Shown here piece after piece: positions 11,896 through 23,779 of a stretch of DNA of 64,000 nt. This stretch comes from Lepus europaeus. Its lineage: Eukaryota; Chordata; Mammalia; Lagomorpha; Leporidae. Numbering within the stretch: position 1 is the stretch's first letter; each line of letters begins with the position of its first letter. The notes under the pieces were generated by a model that was not told the DNA's origin, made no database searches, and was given only the letters and a program-made list of their open reading frames with translations. The stretch spans positions 35,880,077-35,944,076 of the forward strand of contig NC_084834.1 in assembly GCF_033115175.1 (NCBI RefSeq). The letters run 5' to 3'. The position numbers and the translations under genes are program-made.

Positions 11896-12235
11896 GGCCG
11901 GCGCCACGGCTCAATACGCTAATCCTCTGCCTGCAGCGCTGGCACACTGGGTTCTAGTACTGGTCGGGGCGCCGGATTCTGTCCCGGTTGCCCCTCTTCC
12001 AGGCCAGCTTTCTGCTGTGGCCCAGGAGTGCAGTGGAGGATGGCCCAAGTGCTTGGGCCCTGCACCCCATGGGAGACCAGGAGAAGCACCTGGCTCCTTC
12101 CTTCGGATCAGCGCAGTGCACCGGCCGCAGCGCGCCGGCCTTGGCAGCCATTGGAGGGTGAACCAACGGCAAAGGAAGACCTTTCTCTCTGTCTCTCTCT
12201 CTCACTGTCCACTCTGCCTGTCAAAATAAAAAAAA
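11896..12235 (+). mobile_element. Young C repeat, full length
   Basis: Head GGCCGGCGCCACGGCTCAAT, full body, CT tract and A tail. The target-site duplication 'aaagattcaataacc' is perfect at 11,881-11,895 and 12,236-12,250. Confidence 0.97.
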
Positions 12236-12251
12236 AAAGATTCAATAACCA

Positions 12252-12895
12252 GGTATCCATTCTTCAACACTGAGCAAATCATTGATTGTTATTCTCAGGA
12301 TTATAGATTGAGTCATTTAAATACACAATATAACTTTTCCTTATTGGCTGTCTATATCTGTTCATTTGTAATACATCATAGCTATTAGTAGTAGTTAAAT
12401 TCTGAAGGGTTTTAATTAGATCTTTGTTGCAAAGGAATTAACCAAATGAGGCCCCTTCTTGGGATATAAAGAACAAAATTTTACCATCTGGAAACCTTCA
12501 AAAACATTTTTGGTGTTGAAGCAAGAAAAACTCCTCTTCTGCAATATCACTATCAGTACATGTTCCTACTAATGTACTTTTCTATGTCTGAGCAGGAGCA
12601 ATACTGGAGGTAGCCCCATGTTAAACAATGTAGTGAATGATAGCAAAATGCCACCTGACATGAAACCAGAAGGGTAGCTTGAATGAAGTGGTGGTACTCT
12701 GTTACCTTCAACTTCAACCTTCAGCTTCTAATATGATGATTCCCCAGGTGTGATGCCTTTTGCCCAGTCTTTGAGAAAGCCCAGCTCCGTTGACTGAGTG
12801 TGGTGCACCCTGCTCACATTCTTGAGTACTTTCTAATCAGCCTCTAGTTTCAGCTGTTTCCTCTGCTTCCTCTACTTGTTTTGTATTTTTCAAAG
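12252..12895. other. Unassigned sequence
   Basis: No gene or repeat recognised. Confidence 0.4.
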
Positions 12896-12896
12896 A

Positions 12897-12975
12897 ACTT
12901 TTTAAATTTATACAAGCTGAACAAATTTCATGTATGTCATATATACAGTTTAAAAACATAATGATACTGTCTACC
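12897..12975 (-). mobile_element. L1 3' end fragment
   Basis: The stretch 'gaacaaatttcatgtatgtc' followed by 'atatatacagtttaaaaaca' parallels the 3' UTR ends of the minus-strand L1s at 16,413 and 25,995. It is a short, 5'-truncated, old insertion. Confidence 0.6.
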
Positions 12976-13122
12976 CTATCCAGGAATTGCCCAGAAGTCT
13001 AGCCTCTGTTCTGTGCTCAGTTAGTGTGCTCAGTTCCTTGGGGTTATTATTTCTAAGAAAAATCCAGCTCAGGGTTAAAGTACACGGGCACCTGGGTGTT
13101 TGAGTGAAAATGCCTGAAAACA

Positions 13123-13460
13123 GCCGGCGCCGCGGCTCACTAGGCTAATCCTCCGCCTTGCGGCGCCGGCACACCGGGTTCTAGTCCCGGTCGGGGCACC
13201 AATCCTGTCCTGGTTGTCCCTCTTCCAGGCCAGCTCTCTGCTGTGGCTAGGGAGTGCAGTGGAGGATGGCCCAAGTCCTTGGGTCCTGCACCCCATGGGA
13301 GACCAGGAGAAGCACCTGGCTCCTGCCATCGGAACAGCGCGGTGCGCCGGCCGCAGCGCGCTACCGCGGCGGCCATTGGAGGGTGAACCAACGGCAAAAG
13401 GAAGACCTTTCTCTCTGTCTCTCTCTCTCACTGTCCACTCTGCCTGTCAAAAAAAAAAAA
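13123..13460 (+). mobile_element. Young C repeat, full length
   Basis: The head GCCGGCGCCGCGGCTCACTA, full body with an unusually CpG-rich 3' block (GCGCGCTACCGCGGCGGCC type), CT tract and A tail. The target-site duplication 'aaaatgcctgaaaaca' flanks it at about 13,107-13,122 and 13,461-13,476. It looks like one of the least diverged copies in the window. Confidence 0.97.
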
Positions 13461-13539
13461 AAAATGCCTGAAAACAAATGTTGTTTTCCCTACTGTTTAG
13501 ATGTAGATCTATGTCAAGTTACTTAATGTTTCTCTGTCT

Positions 13540-13690
13540 TCACATTCATATATATGTGTGTGTGTATTCATGTATCTATCTATATATATATATACATGTG
13601 TATGTATGTATATATATACATATATGCCTATGTATATGTGTGTATATATACATTGATTATATAAATAGATTTTATATATATATATAAACA
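13540..13690. repeat. TG/TA-rich microsatellite
   Basis: Interspersed (TG)n, (TA)n and TATG/TGTA units. The open frames on both strands that read as repeated Tyr/Ile/His/Val are products of this repeat, not proteins. Confidence 0.9.
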
Positions 13691-14130
13691 CAAAGGTAAT
13701 GATATGACTTCTTTTTTGGGGAAAGTGAGAAAATGTGTATTTGTGATGCTTCAGGCAATGCCTGTTGGGCTGTATCTTTTCTGTGGGCACTCAGTGTCCA
13801 TTCTTCTTGTATTAAGTGCTTCTGCAGTGCCACCTGAAATGTAAGCATTTGAAGCCTTGGCACTACATATTCCCTGGCATGCTTACCACCAAAGTTCAGG
13901 ATCTTATATAGGCTTTGCCAGTGAGATTCACCTAAACCATATTTGCAAAGCAGGAAGAAGTCAGAAAGGAACTGGGGGCAATCTGTACTTCCCACACCAG
14001 TGTGAGCAAACAGACACATTGCAGCTGGAGTAGAGGTAAGCAGGAGTTGGACTCACATCGTTTGTCAGCTCTCTTGTTAGTTGGAGTGTCTTTGACTTCT
14101 GTAGTTGTGGATAGTACAGAAACACATATT
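13690..14130. other. Unassigned sequence
   Basis: No recognised repeat. A 115-codon minus-strand frame (13,672-14,019) begins within the microsatellite side and has no recognisable family features or splice context. Confidence 0.35.
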
Positions 14131-14189
14131 CTTTTTTTTTTTTTTTTTGATAGGCAGAGTGGATAGAGAGAGACAGAGAGAAAGGTCTT
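14131..14189 (-). mobile_element. C repeat, severely 5'-truncated
   Basis: Poly(T), then 'gataggcagagtggatagag' and 'gacagagagaaaggtctt' are the reverse complement of the C-repeat 3' end only. About 60 bases remain, including the tail. Confidence 0.85.
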
Positions 14190-14654
14190 AGATTTTGATT
14201 GCAAGTTTTACCAACACATCACCTTGTCACTGTTACCTCCTCCTTCCACTGCTAATATAATTTCCTTTATATGCAGCCTTCATTACCCCATAATTAGTAA
14301 AACTAAATGAAATTGATATCTAATGAAGTCTACAATTTGCCCTCAGTTCCCTATTGTCTTATTTTCTATACCCTGAAGTTGTGTTCCATAAATATCCAGA
14401 GTAGGAGTCTATGTACATAGTGCATAAATTTTATATACCACTTCCTCTAACCACTCCACACACTCAAAATCTTACTCTTCCAGATTTTCTTTGAAGCTAT
14501 TTCTTTTCTTCCCACTATTTTCAAAGTTATCGCCCGAGTTCAAACTCATATGACTGTTCTTCCAAAGCAGTCTTCTGACTTCACTCTTTAGTGGACTCCT
14601 TTGTTCTGTTCTTTTATAGCATATCCTGCATAGTTCATCCATCTATCTGCACTT
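14190..14654. other. Unassigned sequence
   Basis: No gene or repeat recognised. Confidence 0.4.
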
Positions 14655-15650
14655 CATGGATTTTTAAAATTCATTCATCATATGCTTTTGAATGTGTGTA
14701 CCTGGCATTGAGTTAGGCATGAGTAATCTAACAGAAATTTAGTGGTACACAAGGGATATAGTTTCTTTCATTCTTGAACTTAGAGTCCAACTAAACAGGG
14801 AAGAAGATGAAAAGAAAGCTAACGAAATGACAAATAATTGTTATCTACCTTATATAGCATAAATTAGAGTTTGAGGCTTACTTGTTTCAGATAGGAGGTC
14901 AGAATCGATCTTTCTGTGAAGAGGTAATTTAGACTGAGCTAAAAGAAACAGAAGTATCCTGCCAAAGGAAGAGGTGAGAGAAAAACAGGGGAGCAGTGAA
15001 GAGGGCTTTTAGAGGGATAAATGGAGCCAGGAGAGAGAGAGAATTAAAGTTATCTAAAGTCTTTTGGACCATGAAAAGGAATCGAACATTTAAATTATGT
15101 GCAATTCGAAGTGAGTACAATGTTCCAAGCAAGCAACCAAAGTGACGTAGTTTATATATTTAAAAAGTCTTTTAGGTGTTGTGCAGGTAAAAATGAAAGG
15201 GAATAAGGACTGAAAGTAGTGAGGCAGCTGGAAGGACATTTAGTACTGTAAGGGAGAGCATTGTCCTGGGCTGAAACTGAGGCAGTAGATTTATTGATTA
15301 ATTTGGGGAGTGAAAACAGCAGGTCTAGTTGATGGATTGCAGTGGGGTGGGGAAGTGAGAGGAAGCAGGTAATTAAGGTGAGTTTCGGCTTTCTGACTTG
15401 AACAACTCAATGGTGCTGGTAATGTACTTAGATGCAGAAGCATGAAGCAGGAAATAACTTTTAGGTAGAAACCAGTTGTTTGGCTTCGAACACAGTAGGT
15501 TCAGCTGTCTCTGAATCATTTAATCCCAGCAGAAAGTCAAATATTCATAGGTATGAAGTTGGGGTTCAGGAGAGTCTAAAGTGGGAATGTAATAATATAA
15601 GCTCTCAGCACATGTGAATGAATAAAAAGACTTAAATAGTGGTTAGTACT
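14655..15650 (-). repeat. Long L2 LINE remnant (3' end of ORF2 and UTR)
   Basis: Antisense L2. It begins at the L2 3' terminus ('aaaattcattcatcatatgc', 'acctggcattgagttaggca'). It continues through the antisense of the 3' ORF2 region, recognisable as 'gatggattgcagtggggtgg', 'gtttcggctttctgacttga' and 'acaactcaatggtgctggta'. The order of blocks over about 1 kb matches L2. Its reading frame is long dead. Confidence 0.7.
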
Positions 15651-15814
15651 TGTTGAAAAAAAAGTGAAAAAATAAAGTTTACTGTTTGAAAAAAGGCAAT
15701 TTCTTAACGTGTGAACTGAAAAAGAGTAGGGACTGAGTTGTAGGCATATCTGCTGCCTAATGTTAAATGATTCCTGTATGACTGTGTTTCTCTCTGTGTC
15801 TCTGTCTCTATCAT

Positions 15815-15958
15815 TTGACTATGTGTATCTGTATACATATATGATTGTATACTCCATGTCTCATACAGTTGTGTATATATATATGATAGAATCTATGATT
15901 ATGCATGATAACATGTAATGTATAATAATACATGTACACATACACACACACACACACC
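15815..15958. repeat. TA/TG/CA-rich low-complexity sequence
   Basis: Runs of TATATG and a closing (CA)n. The minus-strand open frame across it is low-complexity. Confidence 0.8.
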
Positions 15959-15959
15959 G

Positions 15960-16412
15960 TCATGTTTTTGGCTGTAGTTTCTGCTTTCTGTCCTTTTTTA
16001 AGCAAGGCCCTCCCACCTTCAGGTTTACACAGTACTTTCAGCTTATGTCTCACAAGCGAAAAAGTGATATTTTATCAATGAATAATCACATCAGTCTCCA
16101 AAAGGACCTTGATCAGTCATTGTGTCCTCAGGGTAGACTTGGCCCTAGCCTGGATCACTGTGCCACCACTGTAGCAGGTAAAATGAGGGAATTTGAATGA
16201 CAACTCTACCATATCATGTGGCAATGAGAAAGAATAATTCCCACAAGGAAAAGATATGGGAAAAACAGACATTTGCTTCATTTGGGGGATGTGCACTTTG
16301 AGAAAATCCTGAGACGAAGCCCTTGGGAGCTCTAATATGAAGATGTTAGGTTATAATAAAAGCAATCTGCTATTGATAAGGATTTCTTTACTATGATACT
16401 GCATTTTATCTT
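15960..16412. other. Unassigned sequence
   Basis: No gene or repeat recognised. Confidence 0.4.
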
Positions 16413-16880
16413 TTTACCTAGAAACCTTTTATTTAAGGTATACAACTTCATGTGTTTCATATATACAAATTTAGGAACATAGGGATTCTTCCCACCCCAT
16501 CCTCCCTCCCACTGGCATTCCTAACCTTCTTCATCTCCTTCTCCTATTCCCATTCTTATTTTTTTATAAAGATCTATTTTCAATTAACTTTATACACATA
16601 AGTTTAACCCAACACTAAGAGTCCAACAAATGGCATAAGAAAGAAAAAAAATAAATAAAAAACTGTTCCTCAACAATCAAGATAGGGCTATTCAAAATCA
16701 TCACATCTCAAATTGTCAATTTCACTCCTATAGATTACCTTTTAGGTACTCTATTAGTTACCACAGATTTGGGAGGACATTCAGTATGTCTTTTTGGGAC
16801 TGGCTTATTTCACTATCTATAATGGTTTTCATTTGCATCCATTTTGTTGCTAAAGACAGGCTTTCATTTTTTTAGAGATT
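16413..16880 (-). mobile_element. L1 3' end, older lagomorph type
   Basis: Reverse complement of an L1 3' UTR and the last part of ORF2: 'ctttatttaaggtatacaac', the C-rich 'cccaccccatcctccctccc', then 'ggacattcagtatgtctttt', 'actggcttatttcactatct' and 'gcatccattttgttgctaaa'. These are the antisense of the ORF2 C-terminal end. It is strongly 5'-truncated and parallels the L1 starting at 25,995. Confidence 0.85.
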
Positions 16881-16944
16881 CTAAAGCCACAAATAATTTC
16901 ACCGGGAAACAAATATGGAACTAAGAAAAAAACTATGAAACTAT

Positions 16945-17120
16945 AATGAGAGGCAAGAGTTCTGATGGTGTCTTGTTTTGCCATTAACTATGAATGAATT
17001 AGCTCATATTTTTTCTTCATTTCCCAATATATGAAATGAAGAAAGCACAAGTCATTTTACGGCTGCCCCTTAATTCACTTAAATTCAAGGATCCTTTGAA
17101 GCATTCATTGCTTTTGAAAT
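16945..17120 (+). repeat. Possible MIR fragment
   Basis: The succession 'ttttgccattaactatgaat', 'ttttcttcatttcccaatat' and 'atgaaatgaagaaagc' follows the sense MIR order (cell-type 'cttactagctgtg', 'tttcctcatctgtaaaatg') with heavy divergence. Confidence 0.4.
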
Positions 17121-17559
17121 ACGGTTTTATTTCAGCGGTCCCTGGCTTATTCATATAATAAAGTATGGACTTGAATTTAGTTTTTTTTTTTTTCAGAGAG
17201 GAAAAGAAAATATAATGATAACTGTTCTTTCACCTTTGTTTATGTTAAATGAGGAACATCCTGTAGGATAATATTTGTGGTCTCTCCTGACACATTACAC
17301 AACTTGCCATTTCCTCAGTGACTTAGTTGATTGGTGAAAGTAGAACAGGAACTGAGCATGCATACTTTAGCTACTATAGTCCTTATTATGCTGACATTTA
17401 CCAACATAAAGAGAAAATTGAATAGGACGGGATATTAACCAGTTCTGTCACAAGGCATGTCTTATCCTGATATCAAATCAGAAAATATTACAAGGAGAGA
17501 AAACTGTCGTCATTATTTGTGGAAAGAATAAAAATTTTAAACAGTTTTGTAAATCAAAC

Positions 17560-19269
17560 TCAATACATGCATTACTGATAATAGGAATATTATGGTTTAA
17601 TAGTCAAAAATCAAACATAATTCATCATCGTAACTGGAAAAGGAAAACTATATGACCATCTGCACAGCTGCAAAAAGATTGCTCTGAGTCTAAAATTTGA
17701 GGTATAATAAGAATACTAGGACTAATGGGGGAAATTATTCAACTGATAAAAAGCATTTTATGTAAAGTCCACAGAGAACATTTCCCTGATGGCAAATACT
17801 GACTTCCTTCTCCTGAGTGAAAGAATAAGATAAGACACCTATTTTCAAATTTTCGTTTGACTTTGTATTGAAAGTTCTAGCCAGATCAATAAGGTATGAA
17901 AGATACATAAAAGGCACATTAATTAAAAAGAAGGTATAAAACTATATTTTTAGAAAAAAAATCATCAACTATGTAGAAAATCCAGTGTAATCTACATAAC
18001 ATCTAGAAATAATGCACGTGTTTAAGAAGGTTGCAAGACAAAAATATACAAACAATAGTTGTATTTTTGTATTTCCAATACTAATAAATGTAAATGAAAT
18101 GAAGAGTCCCATTGTAAAAGCATAAAGGTAAGTCAAAGAAACGATTTTTCAACAAATGGTGCTGGAACAATAACATGTTCATATTAAAAAAAAAACAGTA
18201 AAATTTCATCAGTACTTCAAACCTTATGCAACATTTTACTCATAATGTAAATATAAAATATGATACTATAAAACTTCTATAATAAAACTATAAGAGTTAC
18301 TTACTTACATTGAATCCTTTGATATAATATTGAACATATAAAGCATAATAATGAAATAACTGATAAGCTTAACTTTATAAAAATGGAAACATTTGCTTCC
18401 CATAAAGCCTTGTATAGGAAAGGGCATGCCGAACAACAAACTGGAGGAAAATATGTGCAAATCACAGGACTGACAAAGGATGTGGATACAGAAATATAAT
18501 TTAGTTGTCCTGCAATAAGAAAATCCCTCAGTTGCAAATAGTGAAGAAAAGCTTTGAATAGACTTCTGAAGGAGGTATACAGTTGGCCAAAAAATACATA
18601 AAGCGATGTTCAGAAGTACAAATTAAAACCACAAGAGAGGCCCATATTTTGGGATAGTGGGTTAAATGCCACCTGCAAAGCAGGCATCCGATATAGGTGC
18701 AGGTTCAAGTCCCAGTTTCTGCACTTCTGACCCAGCACCCTGCTAATGCACCTGGGAAAGCAGCAGAAGATGTCCCCTGCACATACATGGAAAACTTGGA
18801 TGAAGCTCCTGGCTCCTGGCTTCTGCCAAGCCCAGCCCCAGCCATTCAGGCCACTTTGGGAATTAATAAGTGGATGGAAAATTCCCTTTCTCTCTCTCCC
18901 TCTCTCTCTCTCCCTCTCTCTCTCTCTCTTCCTCTCTCTCTTCCTCCCTCCTTCCCCCCTTCCCTCCCTCCATATCTATCTGTGTGTGCCTGTATGTGTG
19001 ACTCACTTTCTCTCCGTAACTCTGCCTTTAAAAATTAAATCTTTGAAAGAAAACACCACAGAAGATAACGGCATGAGGATGTGGAGCAGCTGAAACATAT
19101 ATATTGCTGCTGATGTGAGTACAAAGTGGTTCAGCCACACTGGAGAGGAGTTCAACAGTTTCTTATAGTGTTAAACACATATTAACCATATAGCTGAGCC
19201 ATCTTGATCACAGGTATTTATGCAAGGGAAAAGAAAATCTGTGTTCACATAGACTTTATATAAACATGG
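17560..19269 (+). mobile_element. Decayed L1 ORF2 3' half, plus strand
   Basis: Sense L1 ORF2 reverse-transcriptase and C-terminal region, full of stops and frameshifts. Recognisable blocks are 'gaaagttctagccagatcaa', 'tttttcaacaaatggtgctg', 'gttcagaagtacaaattaaa' and 'ggtatttatgcaagggaaa'. It is interrupted by the old C repeat at 18,638-19,035 and ended by the young C repeat at 19,270. The open frames here are fragments. Confidence 0.85.
18638..19035 (+). mobile_element. Older C repeat inside L1
   Basis: Old subfamily: 'ttgggatagtgggttaaatg', 'tgcaggttcaagtcccagtt' (B-box match), 'ctgctaatgcacctgggaaa', 'atgaagctcctggctcctgg', and an expanded (TC)n tract of over 80 bases before 'ctctgcctttaaaaattaaa'. 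The flanks 'aaaaccacaagaga' and 'aaacaccacagaaga' are a plausible decayed duplication. Confidence 0.9.
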
Positions 19270-19640
19270 GGCCGGCGCCGCGGCTCAATAGGCTAATCCT
19301 CCGCCTGCAGCACCTGCACACTGGGTTCTAGTCCCAGTCGGGGCGCTGGATTCTGTCCCGGCTGCCCCTCTTCCTGTCCAGCTCTCTGCTGTGGCCCGGA
19401 AGGGCAGTGGAGGATGGCCAAAGTGCTTGGGCCCTGCACTAGCATGGGAGACCAGGAGAAGCACCTGGCTCCTGGCTTCTGATCAGCGCAGTGCGCCGGC
19501 CGCAGTGCGCCGGCCAAAGCAGCCACCTGGGGGGGGGGGGGGGGTGTGAACCAATGGAAAAGGAAGACCTTTCTCTCTGTCTCTCTCTCTCTCTCTCACT
19601 GTCCACTCTGCCTGTCATATATATATATATATATATATAT
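19270..19640 (+). mobile_element. Young C repeat with poly(G) insert and (TA)n tail
   Basis: Full-length head (GGCCGGCGCCGCGGCTCAAT) and body. A run of about 18 G sits where other copies have 'ttggagggtgaacc'. The expected poly(A) tail is replaced by (TA)n of more than 20 bases. The duplication 'atataaacatgg' / 'atatacacatgg' flanks it. The TA tail and the flank probably expanded together after insertion. Confidence 0.95.
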
Positions 19641-19648
19641 ACACATGG

Positions 19649-20620
19649 TGTTAGTACAAGTCTAGTTGAAAATAATAATGGTATATATTTTAAAGTACAG
19701 AATCAATTCATACATATTGAGTCCTTTGATTTGTTACAAATGTGCCACAGCAGAGCAGTGGGGAAAAGAAAGCATGTTCATTAACTAGGTATCCACACCC
19801 AATTAGGAAACTGGGTATCCATGAATTAACCTTTGTCTTACCCCACATTTAAAAAAAAAATTGAAGTCAAGCATTTGGTCTGGTGATTAAGACTATGGGT
19901 GGGGATGCCCACATCCCATAGTGAAATGTCTGGGTTAAATCGCAGCTCTGATCCTGATTCTAGCTTCCTCTAATGCACACCCAAGGAGACAGTGGTGATG
20001 GCTTAAGTGTCTGGGTCTCTGTCACCTAAATGGAGGACTTGGATTGAGTTCCAGGTTCCTGGCTTTGATCTGGCAGTGTCACAGGCCATTGTGGATGGTT
20101 GCCTCTCTATTAATCCCTTGCTGCCCTACCTCCCTCCCCCGCCATCTCCTGTGTCTTACATAATTTTTAAAATGTTTTTAGAGAATCAATTCCAGGAAGA
20201 TTTAAAATCTACATATCATAAGTAAAGCATTAAAGCTTCCTTATAAAGCTAATCATTGTAACCATCCATGGGTAAAGATAATTAGGATACAGTACCACAA
20301 CCATTAAGGAAAACATTAATAAAATGATTTGTACTAATACAAAGAACTTTTCTTTTAACACAAAAACATCTTCACAGAACAAAATATTGATAAATTGGGA
20401 TTATTTTAAAATTATGAACTCTGTTTAGCAACCGACACAATTAGAAGGAATCCTTGTGTAAGAAAAGCTATTTGCAATACTTATAATAGAAAAGTTCTTA
20501 TATTCAGAAAATCTAACTTCTACAAAGCATCCAGAAAAAAAAAAGAGGAGATAACTAAATCAGTAGTCAGAAGACTTGAGGAGTCACTTTAAAAAAGAAG
20601 AAATATAAACCCATGTACTG
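19649..20620 (+). mobile_element. Second decayed L1 ORF2 segment, out of order
   Basis: After the C repeat, L1 resumes with a part of ORF2 that lies upstream of the 19,200 sequence in an intact L1 ('gaaactgggtatccatgaat', 'aacctttgtcttacccc'), and continues past the SINE at 19,862-20,160 with 'gagaatcaattccaggaaga' and 'taaattgggattattttaaa'. So this is a separate copy or a duplication, not a continuation. Confidence 0.7.
19862..20160 (+). mobile_element. Old, diverged C repeat inside L1
   Basis: Old subfamily head ('aagcatttggtctggtgatt'), 'gatgcccacatcccatagtg', 'cctggctttgatctggcag' and a short pyrimidine tract. The surrounding L1 is continuous on either side of it. Confidence 0.75.
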
Positions 20621-23445
20621 TATTTATCCTCCGTAGTTATTTGGTAAGTTCAAATTTGCTTTATCCAACTATCCCAGTCATTACTGCACTGTTGCTCAGG
20701 GTGCACTGCCTCCTGGGAACTCCAGAGCAGTCATGGTCCTCCCTGTACTTAAGGTGATCAGTACATCATCTACCAGGGAATTGGTGTTTTGAACAAGCCC
20801 AGCCATCATGCATCCTAGTGTTGAAGTAATGTGTATCCAAGAGGAACAGAGCAGTGGCTAATCTGAGACACTTCAACTTGCAGGCCAAACAATTGTAGAA
20901 CCCTGTTTTCTTGGAACAGAACTAGCCCTAAGAGTCTGAGCTGCTCACTAGGGAATGGAGTCATTTCTCTGCTCTTCCCTGTCCCCAAGGGCTCAAGCAG
21001 CAGCTGTGTCTGCCATTCCATTATCCTTCCTGACACTGGGCTATTACTATGCCTCCTCATCCCAGAGTCCAGAGTCACCACTTTGCAAAGCCTTATCTTT
21101 CAGGGCCTGAGTTGGCACAGTGCCCTCTTGGTCTGGTTTATGAATTGTACCTGTGCCCTGCTCCTGTGGCCTAAACCTCCAGAGCTCTTCTTCCTCCCCA
21201 GTGCTGCGATATTGCTCTGTCTTACCTCGAGTCACAGTCACAGCTACCATCAGCCCTCTGTGTTCCAGATACAGAGTCATAGACCATCACTGTGTGGTCA
21301 ATCTAATTCTAACCCTGCCTCAGAATGACCCTGACCTTTAAGATCCACAGATTGCAATAGGTTATTGGATCCAGATCCCAGGATCCTGACTCCAAAGCCA
21401 CACTGAGCCCCTGTGCCTCAAATCCAGCATTGCACTAGCTGCTTGTTGGCATGCCAGACCCAATACTAAGAAGGGTTCCTCTAAGTAAAGTCTCCACATT
21501 GCAGGAAGAATAGGAAGACGTTAAAAGTCCCTATTTCTGAGGCACCTAAAACCTATGGTGTCACTACTGCTTTACAAATTATATCTTAGATCAATAAAGC
21601 ACCCACTGCCATCGCTGTCATTTTTTGCAACTGAAGGAGCTACAAGGAAACTATGACACTGAATTTGCTTAGAACCAGACACCATGTCCTTCCTAGCTGG
21701 AGCACTAAGACTTAGCAGATGCAACCTTTCCCTCTGAAATCTCTTCTGTAAGGTATGAAAGAAGATCATTTCATCAGGTGCATATACATCAATACAGGGG
21801 CATAAGAAAATAAAATGGCAAAGAAGCATTATACACACTGAAATGCAATAATTCTCCAGTAACTGATCCCAAAGTAAAGGAAATTTGTAAATTCCCAAGA
21901 ACAGATTTAAAAATAATGATCTTAATAAAATCCAGTGAGATAAAAGACAGTACAAAAAAGATTCAACAAATCCAGAGAAGAATGCATTATCTGAATGAAA
22001 CTTAATAAAGATATATAATTATAAAGGAATATCCAAATAGAAATCCTAGAGCTGAAGGATTTAATCATGATTTTTTTTTTTTTTAACACACAACAAAGTG
22101 GTGAAGAAGCTCAGTAGCAGACTAGATGAAGCAGAACAAAGAACCTCTGAACTAGAAGAGAGGTCTTTAGAGAGCAAAAAGAGTAAAAAACAGTGAAGGC
22201 AGCCTTCAAGATTTATGGGATACCATTAGGCAAACAAATACTGCATTATGGGATTTCCAGAAGGAGAAGAGACAAAGATAAGGACGGAAAGCTTAGTTAA
22301 CTAAATAATTGCTGCACGTTTCCTATGTCTTAGAAGAGAAACCAGTGTTCAAATTCAGGAAGCTCAAAGAGCTTTAAACAGATTCAAACCAAAGAGTTTC
22401 TCTCCAAGTAAGATGTAAGCATATTATAATAAAACTGTCAGAAGTTAAAGAGACAATTGTAAAAGTATCAAGACAGATACATACAAGGGAATTTCTATTA
22501 GTCTATCTAAATTTTTTAGCAAAAATTTTTAAGGCCAAGAGAGAATAATATGATATGCTTTAAAATCTGAAATTAAAATAAAAATTACCATTTAAGAATA
22601 CTATACCCAGCAAAGCTGCACTTGAAAAATGAAGAAATAGTCTTTCCAAGACAAACAAAATGTGAGGAAGCTCATCACTATAAGGTTGTTATAAGAAAAG
22701 TTTAAAGGAGTTGTTTAAGCAGAAACCAATTACTAACATGAAAACATATGTGAAAGCATAAAATTCACTGATAAATGTAATATACACTCAAATCAAGAAT
22801 ACTCCAGTACCCTTTGGTGCTCTATAAATATTATTACCTCTAGTAGGAATGTTACAATCAGAGCAATAAAAATTAATAACAACTGTTATAGGTTATTAAA
22901 AATACATTAAATGAAAAGATGCATTTTAAAGTCTAGAGTGTTTGTATGAGATTGAAGTTATCAATATAAAACTGTCTACTGTAACTATAAATTTTTTATG
23001 TAAACCTCATGGTAACCACAAAGAAAAAAAATCTATTGCAGACATAAAATCAATAATGAGAAACAAAGTTAAATAACGCTTTGGAAAATCACCAAATCAG
23101 AAAATAAATAGCAGTGAAAAAACAAAGTATCTGCAAAAAAACAATAAATAATTATCAGGATAACAACATTAAATCTTTATCTATCAACAATTACTTTGAA
23201 TGTAAAATAGAATCAGTCCTCTAATCAGGAGAGATTGAGAGGCTGAATGGATTTAAAAAAAAAAATAAGTTCCAACTGTTTTCTACCTAGAGGAGACCTA
23301 CTTTATCCTTAAGGACATAAACATCCTGAAAGTGAAAGATTAATAGGAAAGATTCCATAAAAATGGTAATCAAGAGAAAATAGAGGTGACTATATATTAT
23401 CAAATATATTCCATGTCAAAAAATCACTAAAAGAAGTTCATTATT

Positions 23446-23779
23446 GGCCGGCACCGCGGCTCACTTGGCTAATCCTCCACCTGCGGTGCCGGCACCCCGG
23501 GTTCTAGTCCCAGTTGTGGCACCGGATTCTGTCCTGGTTGCTCCTCTTTCATTCCAGCTCTCTGCTGTGGCCCAGGAAGGCAGTGGAGGATGGCCCAAGT
23601 GCTTGGGCCCTGCACCCACATGGGAGACCAGGAGGAAGCTCCTGGCTCCTGGTTTCAGATCAGCGCAGCGCACCGGCCATAGCAGCCATTTATTGGGGGG
23701 TGAACTAACAGAAGGAAGACCTTTCTCTCTGTCTCTCTCTCACTGTCTAACTCTGCCTATCAAAAAAAAAAAAAAAAAA
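23446..23779 (+). mobile_element. Young C repeat inside L1 ORF2
   Basis: Head GGCCGGCACCGCGGCTCACT, full body, A tail. The duplication 'gaagttcattatt' (23,433-23,445) / 'gaattcattatt' (23,781-23,792) flanks it. It is younger than the L1 it splits. Confidence 0.97.

Noticed and set aside
13123-13460. CpG island
   Set aside because: The CpG density comes from one young C repeat and ends at its boundaries.
13478-13790. Tyr/Ile/His-rich frames on both strands
   Set aside because: Produced by the TG/TA microsatellite.
18697-19093. Two ~115-codon Ser/Leu/Pro-rich frames
   Set aside because: The repetitive part comes from the (TC)n tract of an old C repeat.
20640-21560. Possible gene exons in a GC-richer stretch with frames on both strands
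   Set aside because: The wording matches an L1 5' UTR and it leads directly into L1 ORF1-like sequence; no consistent splice sites were found.
23446-23520. tRNA gene suggested by the A- and B-box-like motifs
   Set aside because: The motifs are the tRNA-derived head of the SINE; no cloverleaf with paired acceptor stem is present, and the same head recurs in many copies.
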